From HGM04593 sp045661225 (GTDB lineage Bacteria > Bacteroidota > Bacteroidia > Bacteroidales > Bacteroidaceae), in contig JAZRFF010000039.1 of assembly GCA_045661225.1 (NCBI GenBank), positions 1 through 55,629 of the forward strand: 55,629 nt of DNA. The letters run 5' to 3'. The notes under the pieces are model-generated. The model did no database searches, was not told the origin of the DNA, and saw nothing but the letters and a program-made list of their open reading frames with translations. This document shows, piece after piece, positions 43,364 through 53,092 of this stretch. The translations under genes were made by a program, and so were the position numbers. The first letter of the stretch is position 1, and each line of letters opens with the position of its first letter.

Positions 43364-44626
43364 TTACCAACCCAATACTTTCTCATACATTTTGCGCAAT
43401 CTGAGCGCTACATCTTCCCAAGTGATGCTGTCAACCTCTTTACGACCCTCGACTTTCAGATATTCATAGAGCGAATCGTTGTTACATATAGAGTAAATAG
43501 CATCGGCCATTGCGTTAATATCCCAGTAGTCGGTCTTTATACACTTGTCGAGAATCTCGGCACAACCCGACTGCTTTGAGATAATTGTGGGAACGTCGCA
43601 CTGCATAGCCTCAAGAGGCGAAATACCGAAAGGCTCACTTACCGACGGCATAATATACACATCGCTGGCCTTGAGACATTCATACACCTGACGTCCGCGC
43701 ATAAATCCGGGGAAGTGGAAACGGTCCGAAATTCCACGCTGGGCCACAAGACGAATCATATCGTTCATCATATCGCCGCTGCCGGCCATACAGAAACGTA
43801 TGTTACGTGTCTTTTTAAGCACCTGAGCCGCAGCCTCGACGAAATATTCGGGACCCTTCTGCATTGTGATACGTCCAAGGAAAGTCACGACCTTCTCGTT
43901 AGGAATCTTCTTTGGTACAATGTCAAGAATATCTTGTGACAACGGAGTAACCGCATTGTGCAACGTCGAAACCTTATTGGGGTTCTGATGATACTTGTGA
44001 ATAACCGTCTGACGTGTAAGTTCACTCACGCAGAAGATGTGGTCGGCATTGTCCATACCGTTTTTCTCTATGGCATAGACTGTTGGATTCACATTACCAC
44101 GGCTACGGTCAAAATCGGTAGCGTGCACGTGAATAACGAGCTTTTTACCCGACACCTGTTTAGCGTGTATTCCGGCAGGATAGGTCAGCCAGTCGTGAGA
44201 GTGAATAATATCGAACTCCTCGGTACGAGCCACTACACCGGCAATAATCGAGTAGTTGTTTATCTCGTCGTGAAGGTTTTCGGGATAACCGCCGGCAAAC
44301 TCCATACAACCAAGGTCATTGGTGTGCATATAACCAAAGTCGCTGTAAATATTCTCTCTGTAACGGTAATACTCTTCGGGAGTCATCACCTTGCCAATGC
44401 GTGAATTCACATAGTCGTAGTTGACATCTTTCCACACAATGGGCACAGAGTTCATAGCAACAATTCTGAGGAAGCTGTTATCCTCGTCGCCATAAGGTTT
44501 GGGGATACAAAACTTAATCTCCACATCGCCCTGCTGAACGAATCCTTTAGTAAGTCCGTAACTTGCAGTGCCGAGTCCACCCGAAATATGCGGGGGAAAC
44601 TCCCAACCGAACATTAAAACTTTCAT
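43364..44626 (-). CDS. GT4-type glycosyltransferase, likely glycogen synthase
   Basis: A 420-residue GT-B glycosyltransferase. It opens with MKVLMFGWEFPPHISGGLGTASYGLTKG, whose GGLG loop binds the sugar-nucleotide donor; IIHSHDWLTYPAG follows. The C-terminal half carries VVTFLGRITMQKGPEYFVEAA and the EX7E motif SVSEPFGISPLEAMQCDVP. Together with its position between a debranching enzyme and GH57, this suggests it is the functional glucan synthase of the cluster, while the GT5-like protein at 39415-40224 is a stub. Donor (ADP- or UDP-glucose) is not determined. Confidence 0.88.
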   Translation of the reverse strand: MKVLMFGWEFPPHISGGLGTASYGLTKGFVQQGDVEIKFCIPKPYGDEDNSFLRIVAMNSVPIVWKDVNYDYVNSRIGKVMTPEEYYRYRENIYSDFGYMHTNDLGCMEFAGGYPENLHDEINNYSIIAGVVARTEEFDIIHSHDWLTYPAGIHAKQVSGKKLVIHVHATDFDRSRGNVNPTVYAIEKNGMDNADHIFCVSELTRQTVIHKYHQNPNKVSTLHNAVTPLSQDILDIVPKKIPNEKVVTFLGRITMQKGPEYFVEAAAQVLKKTRNIRFCMAGSGDMMNDMIRLVAQRGISDRFHFPGFMRGRQVYECLKASDVYIMPSVSEPFGISPLEAMQCDVPTIISKQSGCAEILDKCIKTDYWDINAMADAIYSICNNDSLYEYLKVEGRKEVDSITWEDVALRLRKMYEKVLGW

Positions 44627-44629
44627 ATC

Positions 44630-46582
44630 TTATCCCTCCATTTTTGATTCATACTGTTTGAGTATCTGGCTCGTTCTGAGGATTGCCGCAACGTTCATTG
44701 CAAATGCAACAGCGCCACGTCCCTTGAACGGCGGGTTTCCGTCGAACACTTCGGGTATTGAACCCACGCAGTGCTGCACAATCTCATCTTCGAAGCCAAC
44801 CATCTGACGCTGAACGAATGATACACCGCTCATCTTGTATATTTTAAGGTAAGCCTCGTAGTAGAAACCACCGAGCCAAGGCCACGCCGTACCCTGATGA
44901 TAAGCATAATCGCGCTGTATCTGCGGACCCACATAATTGGGATTGTATCCAACACTCTTGGGCGACAGCGAACGTAAGCCACGCGGAGTAAGAAGTTCTT
45001 TTGTAACGGTGTCGAGCACTTTCTTCTTTTGCTTGGAGTCAAGCGGAGAGTGGTCAAGCGCTACAGCGAAAATCATATTCGGACGTACGCTCCAATCGAC
45101 ATAATCTCCATCGACGTAGTCGTACAGATAGCCATACTCGTTAAGGAACACCTCGACAAAAGCCTTTCCGACAAGAGGCACCAAACGCACGAGAGAGTTT
45201 TTAACCTCTTCGTTGTTTGTAAGTTCGGCCATCTCCTCGATAAACTTAAGGGCGTTATACCACAAAGCATTTATCTCGACCACATAACCCGTACGAGGAA
45301 CTACCGGACGGCCATTGGCTGTAGAATTCATCCAAGTGACAGCCTTGTCGCGTCCGTTTGTTGCAAGCAAGCCGTTCTGTGTTACTCTCAGGTTGCTATG
45401 CTTGTTATTGCGTACAAAATCATAGATGAGCATCAACAGGCTGCCATACTTGTCGCGGCAAGCCTCAATGCCACACTCCTTGGCATACTGCTGTATAGCC
45501 CAAATAGCCCACAACAGTACATCGGGGTGCTCCATTTCATATATTTTGCACTCGCTCGGACGGTCGTTGATGAAATCCTCGATGGCTATGCGTGCAGTGT
45601 TCATAACACGCTCATACTCCTCGATGTGTCCTTGCGACAATGTAAGGCCCGGAAGCGACACAAAGAGGTCGCGGGCACGGCATTTGAACCAAGGATAACC
45701 GGCAAGGATATAAGTGTGTTTACCCTGTACATTAAAGAACTGGTTACCGGCACACTGCATACAGTGCATAAAATTGTCGCGCGGGTCACGAATAGCCTCT
45801 TCGTGGTCGAATGCAGCCTTCATTGTGCGCGAGGTTATTGGCGAAACACCGCCCGAGAAGACGATGCTCTCACCGGCCTTCATCTTAACCTCAAAGTAAC
45901 CGGGAACGTACAAATCCTCGTTAAAGTCGTATCCACGCTCAAGTTCCTTAACATATTCAATACCGCGATACCAGTCAGGAGTGTACACAAACTCATTCTT
46001 TTTATTGAGCTGCATATACAGGTCGGGATAGTCGGCGTACATACGCATACTGATACCGTTCTCTACCTCCTTATAGCTACGGTCGGCAACGTTATTTTCG
46101 TGCGTATATTCACGCACGCTGCGGAACGCGCAGAACGGGCGCAGACGCAAGGTAACAGCCGTGTTTGCCTTCAAAAGGGTGTAACGAATAAGAATTCTGT
46201 TCTCGTGATGTACAAAGGCTTTCTCTTTTTTAAGCCAAACGCCTCCCACGTTATAAACGGTGGTCGGCACGCGCTCCCAGGCAAACTCGCGAATGTACTT
46301 GTTGCCTCGAGGACTGAAGTTGTCGGCATTATACTTGTGCAAACCCAAGTTGAATTCTGCACCGTGCAACACAACTGTCTCATCGAGTGACGAGAGCAAC
46401 ACGTGATTCTCGTCATCGAGTTCAGGAATGGGGACAACCAACAAGCCGTGATACTTGCGGGTATTACAGTCGACAATTGTCGAGCAGTGATAAGCACCCG
46501 AACGGTTTGTCCTCAGAATCTCCTTCTGCAACGACTCTTCCAAGTTCGTCATCAGCGTTTTTTCGAATCGCAAATAACTCAT
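44630..46582 (-). CDS. glycogen debranching enzyme (amylo-alpha-1,6-glucosidase, GH133)
   Basis: A 650-residue enzyme with an N-terminal debranching-enzyme domain (about 1-240, LRTNRSGAYHCSTIVDCNTRKYHGLLVVP) and a C-terminal (alpha/alpha)6 glucosidase domain (about 290-640) with ILAGYPWFKCRARDLFVSLPG, WMNSTANGRPVVPRTGYVVEINALWYNAL and YHQGTAWPWLGGFYYEAYL, all typical of GH133 debranching enzymes. It removes alpha-1,6 branches from glycogen. First gene of the operon; the gap to the GT4 gene is 3 bp. Confidence 0.93.
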   Translation of the reverse strand: MSYLRFEKTLMTNLEESLQKEILRTNRSGAYHCSTIVDCNTRKYHGLLVVPIPELDDENHVLLSSLDETVVLHGAEFNLGLHKYNADNFSPRGNKYIREFAWERVPTTVYNVGGVWLKKEKAFVHHENRILIRYTLLKANTAVTLRLRPFCAFRSVREYTHENNVADRSYKEVENGISMRMYADYPDLYMQLNKKNEFVYTPDWYRGIEYVKELERGYDFNEDLYVPGYFEVKMKAGESIVFSGGVSPITSRTMKAAFDHEEAIRDPRDNFMHCMQCAGNQFFNVQGKHTYILAGYPWFKCRARDLFVSLPGLTLSQGHIEEYERVMNTARIAIEDFINDRPSECKIYEMEHPDVLLWAIWAIQQYAKECGIEACRDKYGSLLMLIYDFVRNNKHSNLRVTQNGLLATNGRDKAVTWMNSTANGRPVVPRTGYVVEINALWYNALKFIEEMAELTNNEEVKNSLVRLVPLVGKAFVEVFLNEYGYLYDYVDGDYVDWSVRPNMIFAVALDHSPLDSKQKKKVLDTVTKELLTPRGLRSLSPKSVGYNPNYVGPQIQRDYAYHQGTAWPWLGGFYYEAYLKIYKMSGVSFVQRQMVGFEDEIVQHCVGSIPEVFDGNPPFKGRGAVAFAMNVAAILRTSQILKQYESKMEG

Positions 46583-46623
46583 CTCGTACGAATTTATATT
46601 ATGTTAATAATTTCTAAACTCCC

Positions 46624-46655
46624 CAAATATAACACTTATTAAAAACAACTACAAG
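46624..46655 (-). promoter_or_regulatory. promoter of the glycogen operon
   Basis: Minus-strand perfect -7 TATATTTG (46624-46631) with CTTG (46652-46655, one mismatch) 20 bp upstream, 41 bp ahead of the debranching gene. The region 46660-46872 toward the lipid kinase gene is AT-rich and shows no gene; it contains a short hairpin-like GCGCACGCTTTTGCGCAC. Confidence 0.6.
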
Positions 46656-46872
46656 CAAGTGGGCGTAAATTTTTAAAAACTAACAGAAAAACAGCAAAAA
46701 AAGTAACTTTTTGCATAGTAAGGACAGAGAAGGGAGATGATTTTTAGTCACAAAGCGCACGCTTTTGCGCACAAAAAGACTATAACACAATTTATGTGCT
46801 ATTATAACAAAAGTATAAATAAGGAGATAAAAGCGTCGTCAAGCGACTGAACACGTGCACAACACCGAGCAA

Positions 46873-47820
46873 TTACCTTTTCCTTATCATCGACGGGATT
46901 ATAAGGTTAAGTTCCTCGGGCAGCACCTGTACCTGCAAAGGGAATGTCGGTTTGAAAGGACGTCCGTCAATACCTATTGCCGCGCCACCCAGGTCTTCAA
47001 TGAGAATCTCTTTCGTGCGGAACGGTTCCATAAGTTTAAAATTCAATATTCTGCGGCGCAGAAGCATATGCACACCCTCGAGCACCCCCAGGAACTTAGG
47101 CTTCCGTATTGCCGACACATCGAGATAACCGTTGTAAGGCACAGCGCTTGGTGTCATTCCGTAGCCACGGGCATTGCCAATGAAAAGCATCATCAATTTT
47201 TTGTCGACCGTCTGTGAGTTCAGACGAAATTTCATAGAATAGCTACGTCGATGAAAGAGCAGATGCACAAAGCCAAGAACGTGATAAGCTATGCGTGCAA
47301 AAAGCGCCCTCTTACGATTGGCAAGCTCTACAAAATAGGCCGACACGCCAATATTGAGTACATTCAGAAAATAACGCCTGCGCTCGCCCTGTTCGGTCTT
47401 GTAAGTACAACACCCCACATCAATTTTGCGCACCCTGTGTGTCATTATGCAATCGACAGCAGCCTTGTAGTTGTCAACCTCAAGCCCCCAATAGGAAGCA
47501 AAGTCATTAGCAATACCGTGCGGTATAATTCCCAGCGAAACAGCCGCTCTGTTCGATGAAGACATTATTCCGTTTATAGCGTCCTGAAGCACGCCGTCAC
47601 CGCCCACGACCACCACCGTTTTATAGCCATTGTCGGCAAACATTCGAGCCTGACGCTCTATCGAACCGAAATTCTCGGACTCTATATAGTCGTACGCGAC
47701 CCCGTTGGCGGTAAGATACTCGCGAATCTCTTTCCACATTTTCATCGGACGCATCGCGCCAGCCTTAGGCGCATAAATAATACCCCAACGATGCTTATTT
47801 TTGTTTATTTCCTCACTCAT
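46873..47820 (-). CDS. diacylglycerol kinase-family lipid kinase
   Basis: A 315-residue protein of the DagK/sphingosine-kinase superfamily. VVVVGGDGVLQDAINGIMSS is the GGDG nucleotide-binding loop; LGIIPHGIANDFASYWGL fits the PxGTGNDFA element, and AIGIDGRPF matches the C-terminal domain motif. Substrate (diacylglycerol, ceramide or other lipid) cannot be read from the sequence. The gene overlaps miaA by 8 bp, so they are co-transcribed. Confidence 0.9.
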   Translation of the reverse strand: MSEEINKNKHRWGIIYAPKAGAMRPMKMWKEIREYLTANGVAYDYIESENFGSIERQARMFADNGYKTVVVVGGDGVLQDAINGIMSSSNRAAVSLGIIPHGIANDFASYWGLEVDNYKAAVDCIMTHRVRKIDVGCCTYKTEQGERRRYFLNVLNIGVSAYFVELANRKRALFARIAYHVLGFVHLLFHRRSYSMKFRLNSQTVDKKLMMLFIGNARGYGMTPSAVPYNGYLDVSAIRKPKFLGVLEGVHMLLRRRILNFKLMEPFRTKEILIEDLGGAAIGIDGRPFKPTFPLQVQVLPEELNLIIPSMIRKR

Positions 47821-48742
47821 ACAGCAGACTCTTTATCTGTTCAACAAGCAACTCGCGTGGCAACGAGCCATCGACCCATTTTACCTCTACCCCACGTTTC
47901 TCCATACCGCGGAACCACGTCATCTGCCGCTTTGCAAACTGATGTATGGCAATCTCAAGAGCTGCAACCATTTCGTCGTATCCCATTGCGCCGGTAAGAT
48001 AGAGGGTGAGATACTTATACTCCAGTCCGTAGTATATAAGCTGTTCGGGAGTGAGCCCCGCATCGAGCAATGCGCACACCTCGTCGACCATTCCACTCTC
48101 GAGCCGTTCGCGCAAACGGCGCGAAATTCTCTCACGACGAACCTCACGCTCGACAAGCACGCCTATTGTCAACGCCTTTATATTCGGGAACGAACGCTCC
48201 TCGACAGGGCGTGTAAGGTAATACTCTTCAATTTCAATTGCACGTATTGCACGTTTTTTACTATCGGTGTCGGTATTATTATGCAGCGAACGGTAGCTCG
48301 CGAGCATAGCTGTAAGTTCTTCGAGGCTTTTACTCTCAAGTTCCGCACGCAAAGCCGGGTTCTCGGGCACCGGCAGCAGACGATAACCCTTGAGCACCGA
48401 CTCGACATAAAGGCCACTGCCTCCGCACACTACGGGATACACGCCTCGAGCCTTAATATCCTCGTATGCAGCAAGAAAATCGCGCTGAAACTCAAAAAGG
48501 TTATACTTTTCGCCGGCATCGACAATATCGAGCAGATGCGACGGCACAGTGACACCGCCACGGGTATATTCGGCAATATCCTTGCCTGTACCAATATCCA
48601 TACCCCGATAGACCTGACGACTGTCGGCACTTATAATTTCGCCACCGACAGCAAGAGCAAGGTCAACCGCCAACGACGTCTTTCCGCAAGCAGTAGGGCC
48701 GACAACGGCCAAAATATCATATTTTTCTTTACGTTCGTGCAT
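47813..48742 (-). CDS. miaA: tRNA dimethylallyltransferase
   Basis: A 309-residue enzyme that adds a dimethylallyl group to A37 of UNN-decoding tRNAs. It has the P-loop VVGPTACGKTSLAVDLA, then IISADSRQVYRGMDIGTGKD, and later VVCGGSGLYVESVLKGY, followed by WFRGMEK near the C-terminus (QMTWFRG), all family motifs. The start at 48742 (MHERKEKYD) is chosen; the 12 upstream codons run into the promoter region. It is the first gene of a two-gene operon with the lipid kinase gene. Confidence 0.96.
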   Translation of the reverse strand: MHERKEKYDILAVVGPTACGKTSLAVDLALAVGGEIISADSRQVYRGMDIGTGKDIAEYTRGGVTVPSHLLDIVDAGEKYNLFEFQRDFLAAYEDIKARGVYPVVCGGSGLYVESVLKGYRLLPVPENPALRAELESKSLEELTAMLASYRSLHNNTDTDSKKRAIRAIEIEEYYLTRPVEERSFPNIKALTIGVLVEREVRRERISRRLRERLESGMVDEVCALLDAGLTPEQLIYYGLEYKYLTLYLTGAMGYDEMVAALEIAIHQFAKRQMTWFRGMEKRGVEVKWVDGSLPRELLVEQIKSLLYE

Positions 48743-48782
48743 AAAAAGTTTGCGCCACCGAAAGGCACATTGTAACATTGCG

Positions 48783-48814
48783 CGAAGTTAATGCAAGTTC
48801 GGCGCAATAGCAAA
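48783..48814 (-). promoter_or_regulatory. promoter of miaA and the lipid kinase gene
   Basis: Minus-strand TAACTTCG (48783-48790, one mismatch) with a perfect TTTG (48811-48814) 20 bp upstream. Confidence 0.6.
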
Positions 48815-48923
48815 ATATGTTGTTTAATTTTTCTTACAAAGCGCCATACAGCCATTTACGCATTACGCAGTGAGCCTGACGCACCCACACTCGCAAAGGC
48901 ACCCACCTACACCTACACAAAAA

Positions 48924-48951
48924 AAACGGTAACCGCGCGCGGTTACCGTTT
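48924..48951 (-). terminator. terminator of the GH85 gene
   Basis: A perfect 28-bp palindrome AAACGGTAACCGC-gc-GCGGTTACCGTTT; on the minus strand it is followed by a T-run. It shares the centre AACCGCGCGCGGTT with the terminator at 12369-12414. Confidence 0.9.
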
Positions 48952-48970
48952 CCTTTATGAAAAAGGCACG

Positions 48971-51900
48971 TTACTTTACAATCTTGAACGAGCGCAGAGC
49001 CTTGCCCTCTTTAATTATGGCAACCACATAAACGCCCTTATCCATATTTGCGATGGAAATTTCACGGACCTCGCCTGCACGGACCTCAAAAGCAGTGTTA
49101 CCCACCACTCTACCATCGGCAGCGAACACAGCCACCTCGAAGAGGCCGTCCTCGGCAAAGAGCACATTTGCAGTACCCTCGAAAGGTTTCGGATATACCA
49201 TATAGCCGGCCTCGGCATCAACAGAGTCAATCGCTGTCACCACAATATAATCGGTAACAGTCTTAGAAACCGTTCCCCAGGAATTTGTAGCCTCAACAGT
49301 CACCGGATAGCTACCGTCGGGAGCGTTATATGTAGCAGAAGCGGTCGTTGCCGTAGAAGCATTAACGCGCGCACCCTCTATCAACCAGCGCGAAGACTCG
49401 TATTCAACAGAGAAGTTACCGGTAAGCATAGGCACACCCAATGTTGTTGTAAACTGATTCTGTTTACTATCTTCAATACCGTTTGATCCAGCAACACCTC
49501 TTGTCATATAACCACCTTCAACTCCGACATTCGGGGCTGCGGCAGTAGGAACACCCTTACCCATATTTGGGAAGTAGATTTTTCCATCGGCATCGGTCCT
49601 TGTCTCCTCGAATGTAAAGTAACCCTCGAGACCATCGGGAGCAGTCTGATAACCCTTCATAGCCTCACAAACCTCACTTTCGCTGAGAGCCTTGCTCCAT
49701 ATTTGCACCTCGTCGACCCAACCGGTCAAGCTGGCAAGGTTCTCCATTGAACCACCGACGTAGAATTTAGCGCCACGCCAGTCTTTAGGACCGACACCAC
49801 GCGCCTGACCACTTGCAATGAGTTTACCATTAAGGTAGAGGCTCAACTCCTTATTATTCTTTACTGCACAAACGTGATACCACACACCCGGCATAAGGCT
49901 ATAACCGTTTGACATAATATCGACGTCTTTATTATGCTCATAATCAGGTGTTCCGGCCCTTGGCGCATCGGTACACATTGAAATTTCATTTTCGGCATTG
50001 TCAATCTTAAGGTTATTTTCCTTTGCATAACCGGCAGGACGAATAGCTGTCCACATTTCGCCCCACACACTTTCGGTCCAGGTACCACCGTAGTTACGGT
50101 TAACCTTTGTCATAAGCAATGTACCATACGAAGCGTGTTCAAACTTTTCGACCTTGAACCAAAGAGCAAACGAAGTATTATGATATTCACTCATAACCTT
50201 TGAATCGACTGTAAATTGATAAGGCTCGCTCATATAAAGCGATTGCGATACATTACAAGGAGCGCCGTTAAAGGTTGTACCGTCAGCAATGTCGGCAGTA
50301 AAGTTAACATCGTTATTACCCGGAGTCACATTGGTCACATCAGATGTTATACTGTTAATCTGTGGCAAACGACCGGTCTCCTCGGGAGAAACAAGAATGA
50401 GTGAGCGATTTATTACAGTTTTGCCATCTGAAACAACCTTAACATCGTAGCTACCTACAGCCGGGAGAGAAGCCTCCATCTCACGTACATTGTCAGCACT
50501 TACAATAACCTCGTCTGTCAATGCATTATGGATACTTATATCGGCAGCCGAATGGTTCGGGTCCTCGAACCCTATAGTAAATGTCTCGTTAGGCTTAATG
50601 ATATTTTTATCTATGGTAAGCGCTTCAATAACGGTCAACTCCTTCTCAAGAGGATTGCTCCACACAATTTCGCTTACAGCAACACCGTCCTTACCCACAG
50701 CACGCACACCAATCTGCAGAGTCTCAACTTCTGGCAAAAGAGGTACGTCTACAACGTATGCCGCCCAAGATGTTGTGGTTGTAAGCAACGTCTCTTTATC
50801 ACCCTGTTTAGCGTAAATTTCGTAGTACCAAGCGCCAACCTCCTCGTTATACACAGGGCAACCCTCGTACTCGGCAGGACGTGTGGCCGGTGTCGGCATA
50901 TTAAAGATAACCTTTATATCGCCACGATTGTAGTAGCGTTTCATAAAATCGACGTGAGTGATTGCGGGAGTAGCCGGCTGCTCATTGAAGTCGGCAGGCA
51001 CAAATGCAAACTCACCAAGGAGAACCTCATAATCAGCTTCGGTGTCCTTAACAGAAAGGCCCACGCAACCAATGACGTCACCGGGAGCAAGACCCGCCTC
51101 GGAAGCCTTAATCACAACCGAGTGCCACTGACCGGCCTTGAAATTTCCGGCAATAGGAAGGTAAGCAAAGGCATTTTCGCCATTCTCTTTAGCAACCATT
51201 AGTTCAAGATGCACATTGCCATCAAACTTAGGCTTAAATGTCAGGCGGAACTCATCGTCAGCATCGGCTACATTCCACTTTGTAGCGAACAAGCGCACGT
51301 CAGAGCGTTCGGTTGCTCCGTGAACCTTAAGACAAGAACCGGCAAACCAAGCATCGTCGTATGTAAAGTCGAGCTCAATAGCATCGGACGGCACTGTTGC
51401 ACCATCGCCGTTGTCGACCCACCAACGCCACGTCGGCAGCAAATCCTGCATACCGTAGTTATACCACTTGTGGTTCCAGGTTGTAACGCCGTTCTTGTTA
51501 AAGAAACGGCCGTTACCCAAATTGAAGCGTGTTACAAAAGGAAGGTCATCAAGAGTAGAACGCTCTATAACGGCTGTAGCATAACCGTGCCACTCCTTAA
51601 GGTCACTAAACGATGATGTTACATTAGCATCGGTCAATGCAGGCATATTGAGCACGTTGCGGTTACCGCCCGAGAAGAGCATCTCCTGCTTTTTCTGGTA
51701 CTCGTTCTGCACGGCATAGTCGCTGGTACCACCCTCGGTCGAAGATATATAAAGCTGGTTACGGTCGTGAGCACCCCAAACAACAACACTCACCGGCTGC
51801 TCCATAAGGACTTTCCAACCGGCATTGCCGTTCTTGCCATAGCCACGGCCCTGCATATCAAAGCCTGCATAAATATCGAACGACGAACGTCCCAAATTCT

Positions 51901-52813
51901 TTGCAGTATAGGCACTCTCTTTCAAGCCTGCTTCGCTCCAGTTGTAGTTAAGGAAGAACACATCGGTTACAGGCAGGTTTTTTGTTTTATCGTGAAACCA
52001 TTTATCATTGGCGTATGTGCCAGATGTTGTCAATCTACAACCACCATCATTCAAGCCGCCGTTATTTGTAACAAAGGCATACCAATCGACGTGGAACGGG
52101 TGGTTCAACTCAGCGGCAATTTTGTGACATTCGGCCAGGAAAGGCTGAAACGCTGTACGAGTTTTATAATCCCAATAACCTTCGGGGTTGAGACAAATAC
52201 CATCTATTCCATAATATTTAAGGAACTGAATAAGTTTACGGGAATATTTATACTTATCGCCGTGCTCATTAGCAACCACAAGAGACTCGGAAAGGTCGTA
52301 GATTGTCTTTCCCGGTTCAGAGTTAAAGTTTACCGCTGCACCCCAATCAATAAAGTAGGTACAACCGGTTTTTACGCCGTTCTTGTGAGCAACGTCGTTG
52401 AACGCGCCTGGCACACGCCACCAGCCATTGGTCCAGTTTGAGTGAATGTCGAGATACTGCCACATATTAAAATTGTCAGCATCAAAGTTATAACGAGGCA
52501 AGGCACCCCACTCCTTTGACATTTCACCGGTAGGAGCACACCAGCAGAATTGCTTGTTATTCTCGTCGTTGAGATTGTCGTTCGCCTGGTCGCCGGGACG
52601 GAAACGGTTTTTCAACGGAACGCGAGAAATCCAGAAATTCTCATCGACATAACCGGCATCACCGTTCCAGGGCTTGCCGGGTTCCCAGTTCTTGAGAGCC
52701 TCGACAATATTGGACGGCACACCTTTGTCCACATACATACTGTGCGTTGGCACACTCTGCGCCATTGCTCCCATTGACAGCAGAGCAAAAGCAAAAAGTA
52801 ATAATTTTTTCAT
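48971..52813 (-). CDS. secreted endo-beta-N-acetylglucosaminidase (GH85) with LamG-like and T9SS domains
   Basis: A 1,280-residue secreted enzyme that cleaves the chitobiose core of N-glycans. The signal peptide ends AMAQS. The GH85 barrel (about 35-420) contains YYGIDGICLNPEGYWDY, where Asn209 and Glu211 form the N-x-E catalytic pair known from GH85, as well as PRYNFDADNFNMWQYLDIHSN and TDVFFLNYNW. Beta-sandwich domains follow (about 440-640), then Ig-like parts with VIEALTIDKNIIKP, a LamG/concanavalin-like domain (about 870-1,070), another Ig-like part and a C-terminal YPKPFEGTANVLF...GVYVVAII...RSFKIVK sorting-type domain that resembles type IX secretion tails. Single gene with its own terminator, divergent from the Crp-family regulator. 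Confidence 0.95.
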   Translation of the reverse strand: MKKLLLFAFALLSMGAMAQSVPTHSMYVDKGVPSNIVEALKNWEPGKPWNGDAGYVDENFWISRVPLKNRFRPGDQANDNLNDENNKQFCWCAPTGEMSKEWGALPRYNFDADNFNMWQYLDIHSNWTNGWWRVPGAFNDVAHKNGVKTGCTYFIDWGAAVNFNSEPGKTIYDLSESLVVANEHGDKYKYSRKLIQFLKYYGIDGICLNPEGYWDYKTRTAFQPFLAECHKIAAELNHPFHVDWYAFVTNNGGLNDGGCRLTTSGTYANDKWFHDKTKNLPVTDVFFLNYNWSEAGLKESAYTAKNLGRSSFDIYAGFDMQGRGYGKNGNAGWKVLMEQPVSVVVWGAHDRNQLYISSTEGGTSDYAVQNEYQKKQEMLFSGGNRNVLNMPALTDANVTSSFSDLKEWHGYATAVIERSTLDDLPFVTRFNLGNGRFFNKNGVTTWNHKWYNYGMQDLLPTWRWWVDNGDGATVPSDAIELDFTYDDAWFAGSCLKVHGATERSDVRLFATKWNVADADDEFRLTFKPKFDGNVHLELMVAKENGENAFAYLPIAGNFKAGQWHSVVIKASEAGLAPGDVIGCVGLSVKDTEADYEVLLGEFAFVPADFNEQPATPAITHVDFMKRYYNRGDIKVIFNMPTPATRPAEYEGCPVYNEEVGAWYYEIYAKQGDKETLLTTTTSWAAYVVDVPLLPEVETLQIGVRAVGKDGVAVSEIVWSNPLEKELTVIEALTIDKNIIKPNETFTIGFEDPNHSAADISIHNALTDEVIVSADNVREMEASLPAVGSYDVKVVSDGKTVINRSLILVSPEETGRLPQINSITSDVTNVTPGNNDVNFTADIADGTTFNGAPCNVSQSLYMSEPYQFTVDSKVMSEYHNTSFALWFKVEKFEHASYGTLLMTKVNRNYGGTWTESVWGEMWTAIRPAGYAKENNLKIDNAENEISMCTDAPRAGTPDYEHNKDVDIMSNGYSLMPGVWYHVCAVKNNKELSLYLNGKLIASGQARGVGPKDWRGAKFYVGGSMENLASLTGWVDEVQIWSKALSESEVCEAMKGYQTAPDGLEGYFTFEETRTDADGKIYFPNMGKGVPTAAAPNVGVEGGYMTRGVAGSNGIEDSKQNQFTTTLGVPMLTGNFSVEYESSRWLIEGARVNASTATTASATYNAPDGSYPVTVEATNSWGTVSKTVTDYIVVTAIDSVDAEAGYMVYPKPFEGTANVLFAEDGLFEVAVFAADGRVVGNTAFEVRAGEVREISIANMDKGVYVVAIIKEGKALRSFKIVK

Positions 52814-53092
52814 TTTAAAGATATTTAGATTCCTTTTCCTACAATTAAGCTGCTAAAACAATTTTCGGGGATAAATTTATGCAATATTTTTAAAATAATG
52901 AATCGACTTTATATATTTTTATATCCGCGATGAAGCAAATTCCCAAAACCGCCACACATATACATTTAATAACGTGACAAATATAGCGGTACAAGGAAAA
53001 ATATTGCTGTTAGGTTAAAAAATCATAAAATAGTAACAGTGCCACACACTAACACAGGCATTTGTCAGTTATAAAATTAAACAAGGAACAAA

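Noticed and set aside
45029..46390. Plus-strand frame of 453 codons opposite the debranching enzyme gene
   Set aside because: Antisense to a clear GH133 gene, no start region, no recognisable domain.
46855..46872. Short frames in the AT-rich gap 46660-46872
   Set aside because: None exceeds about 20 codons without overlapping the lipid kinase gene, and none has a plausible start or composition.
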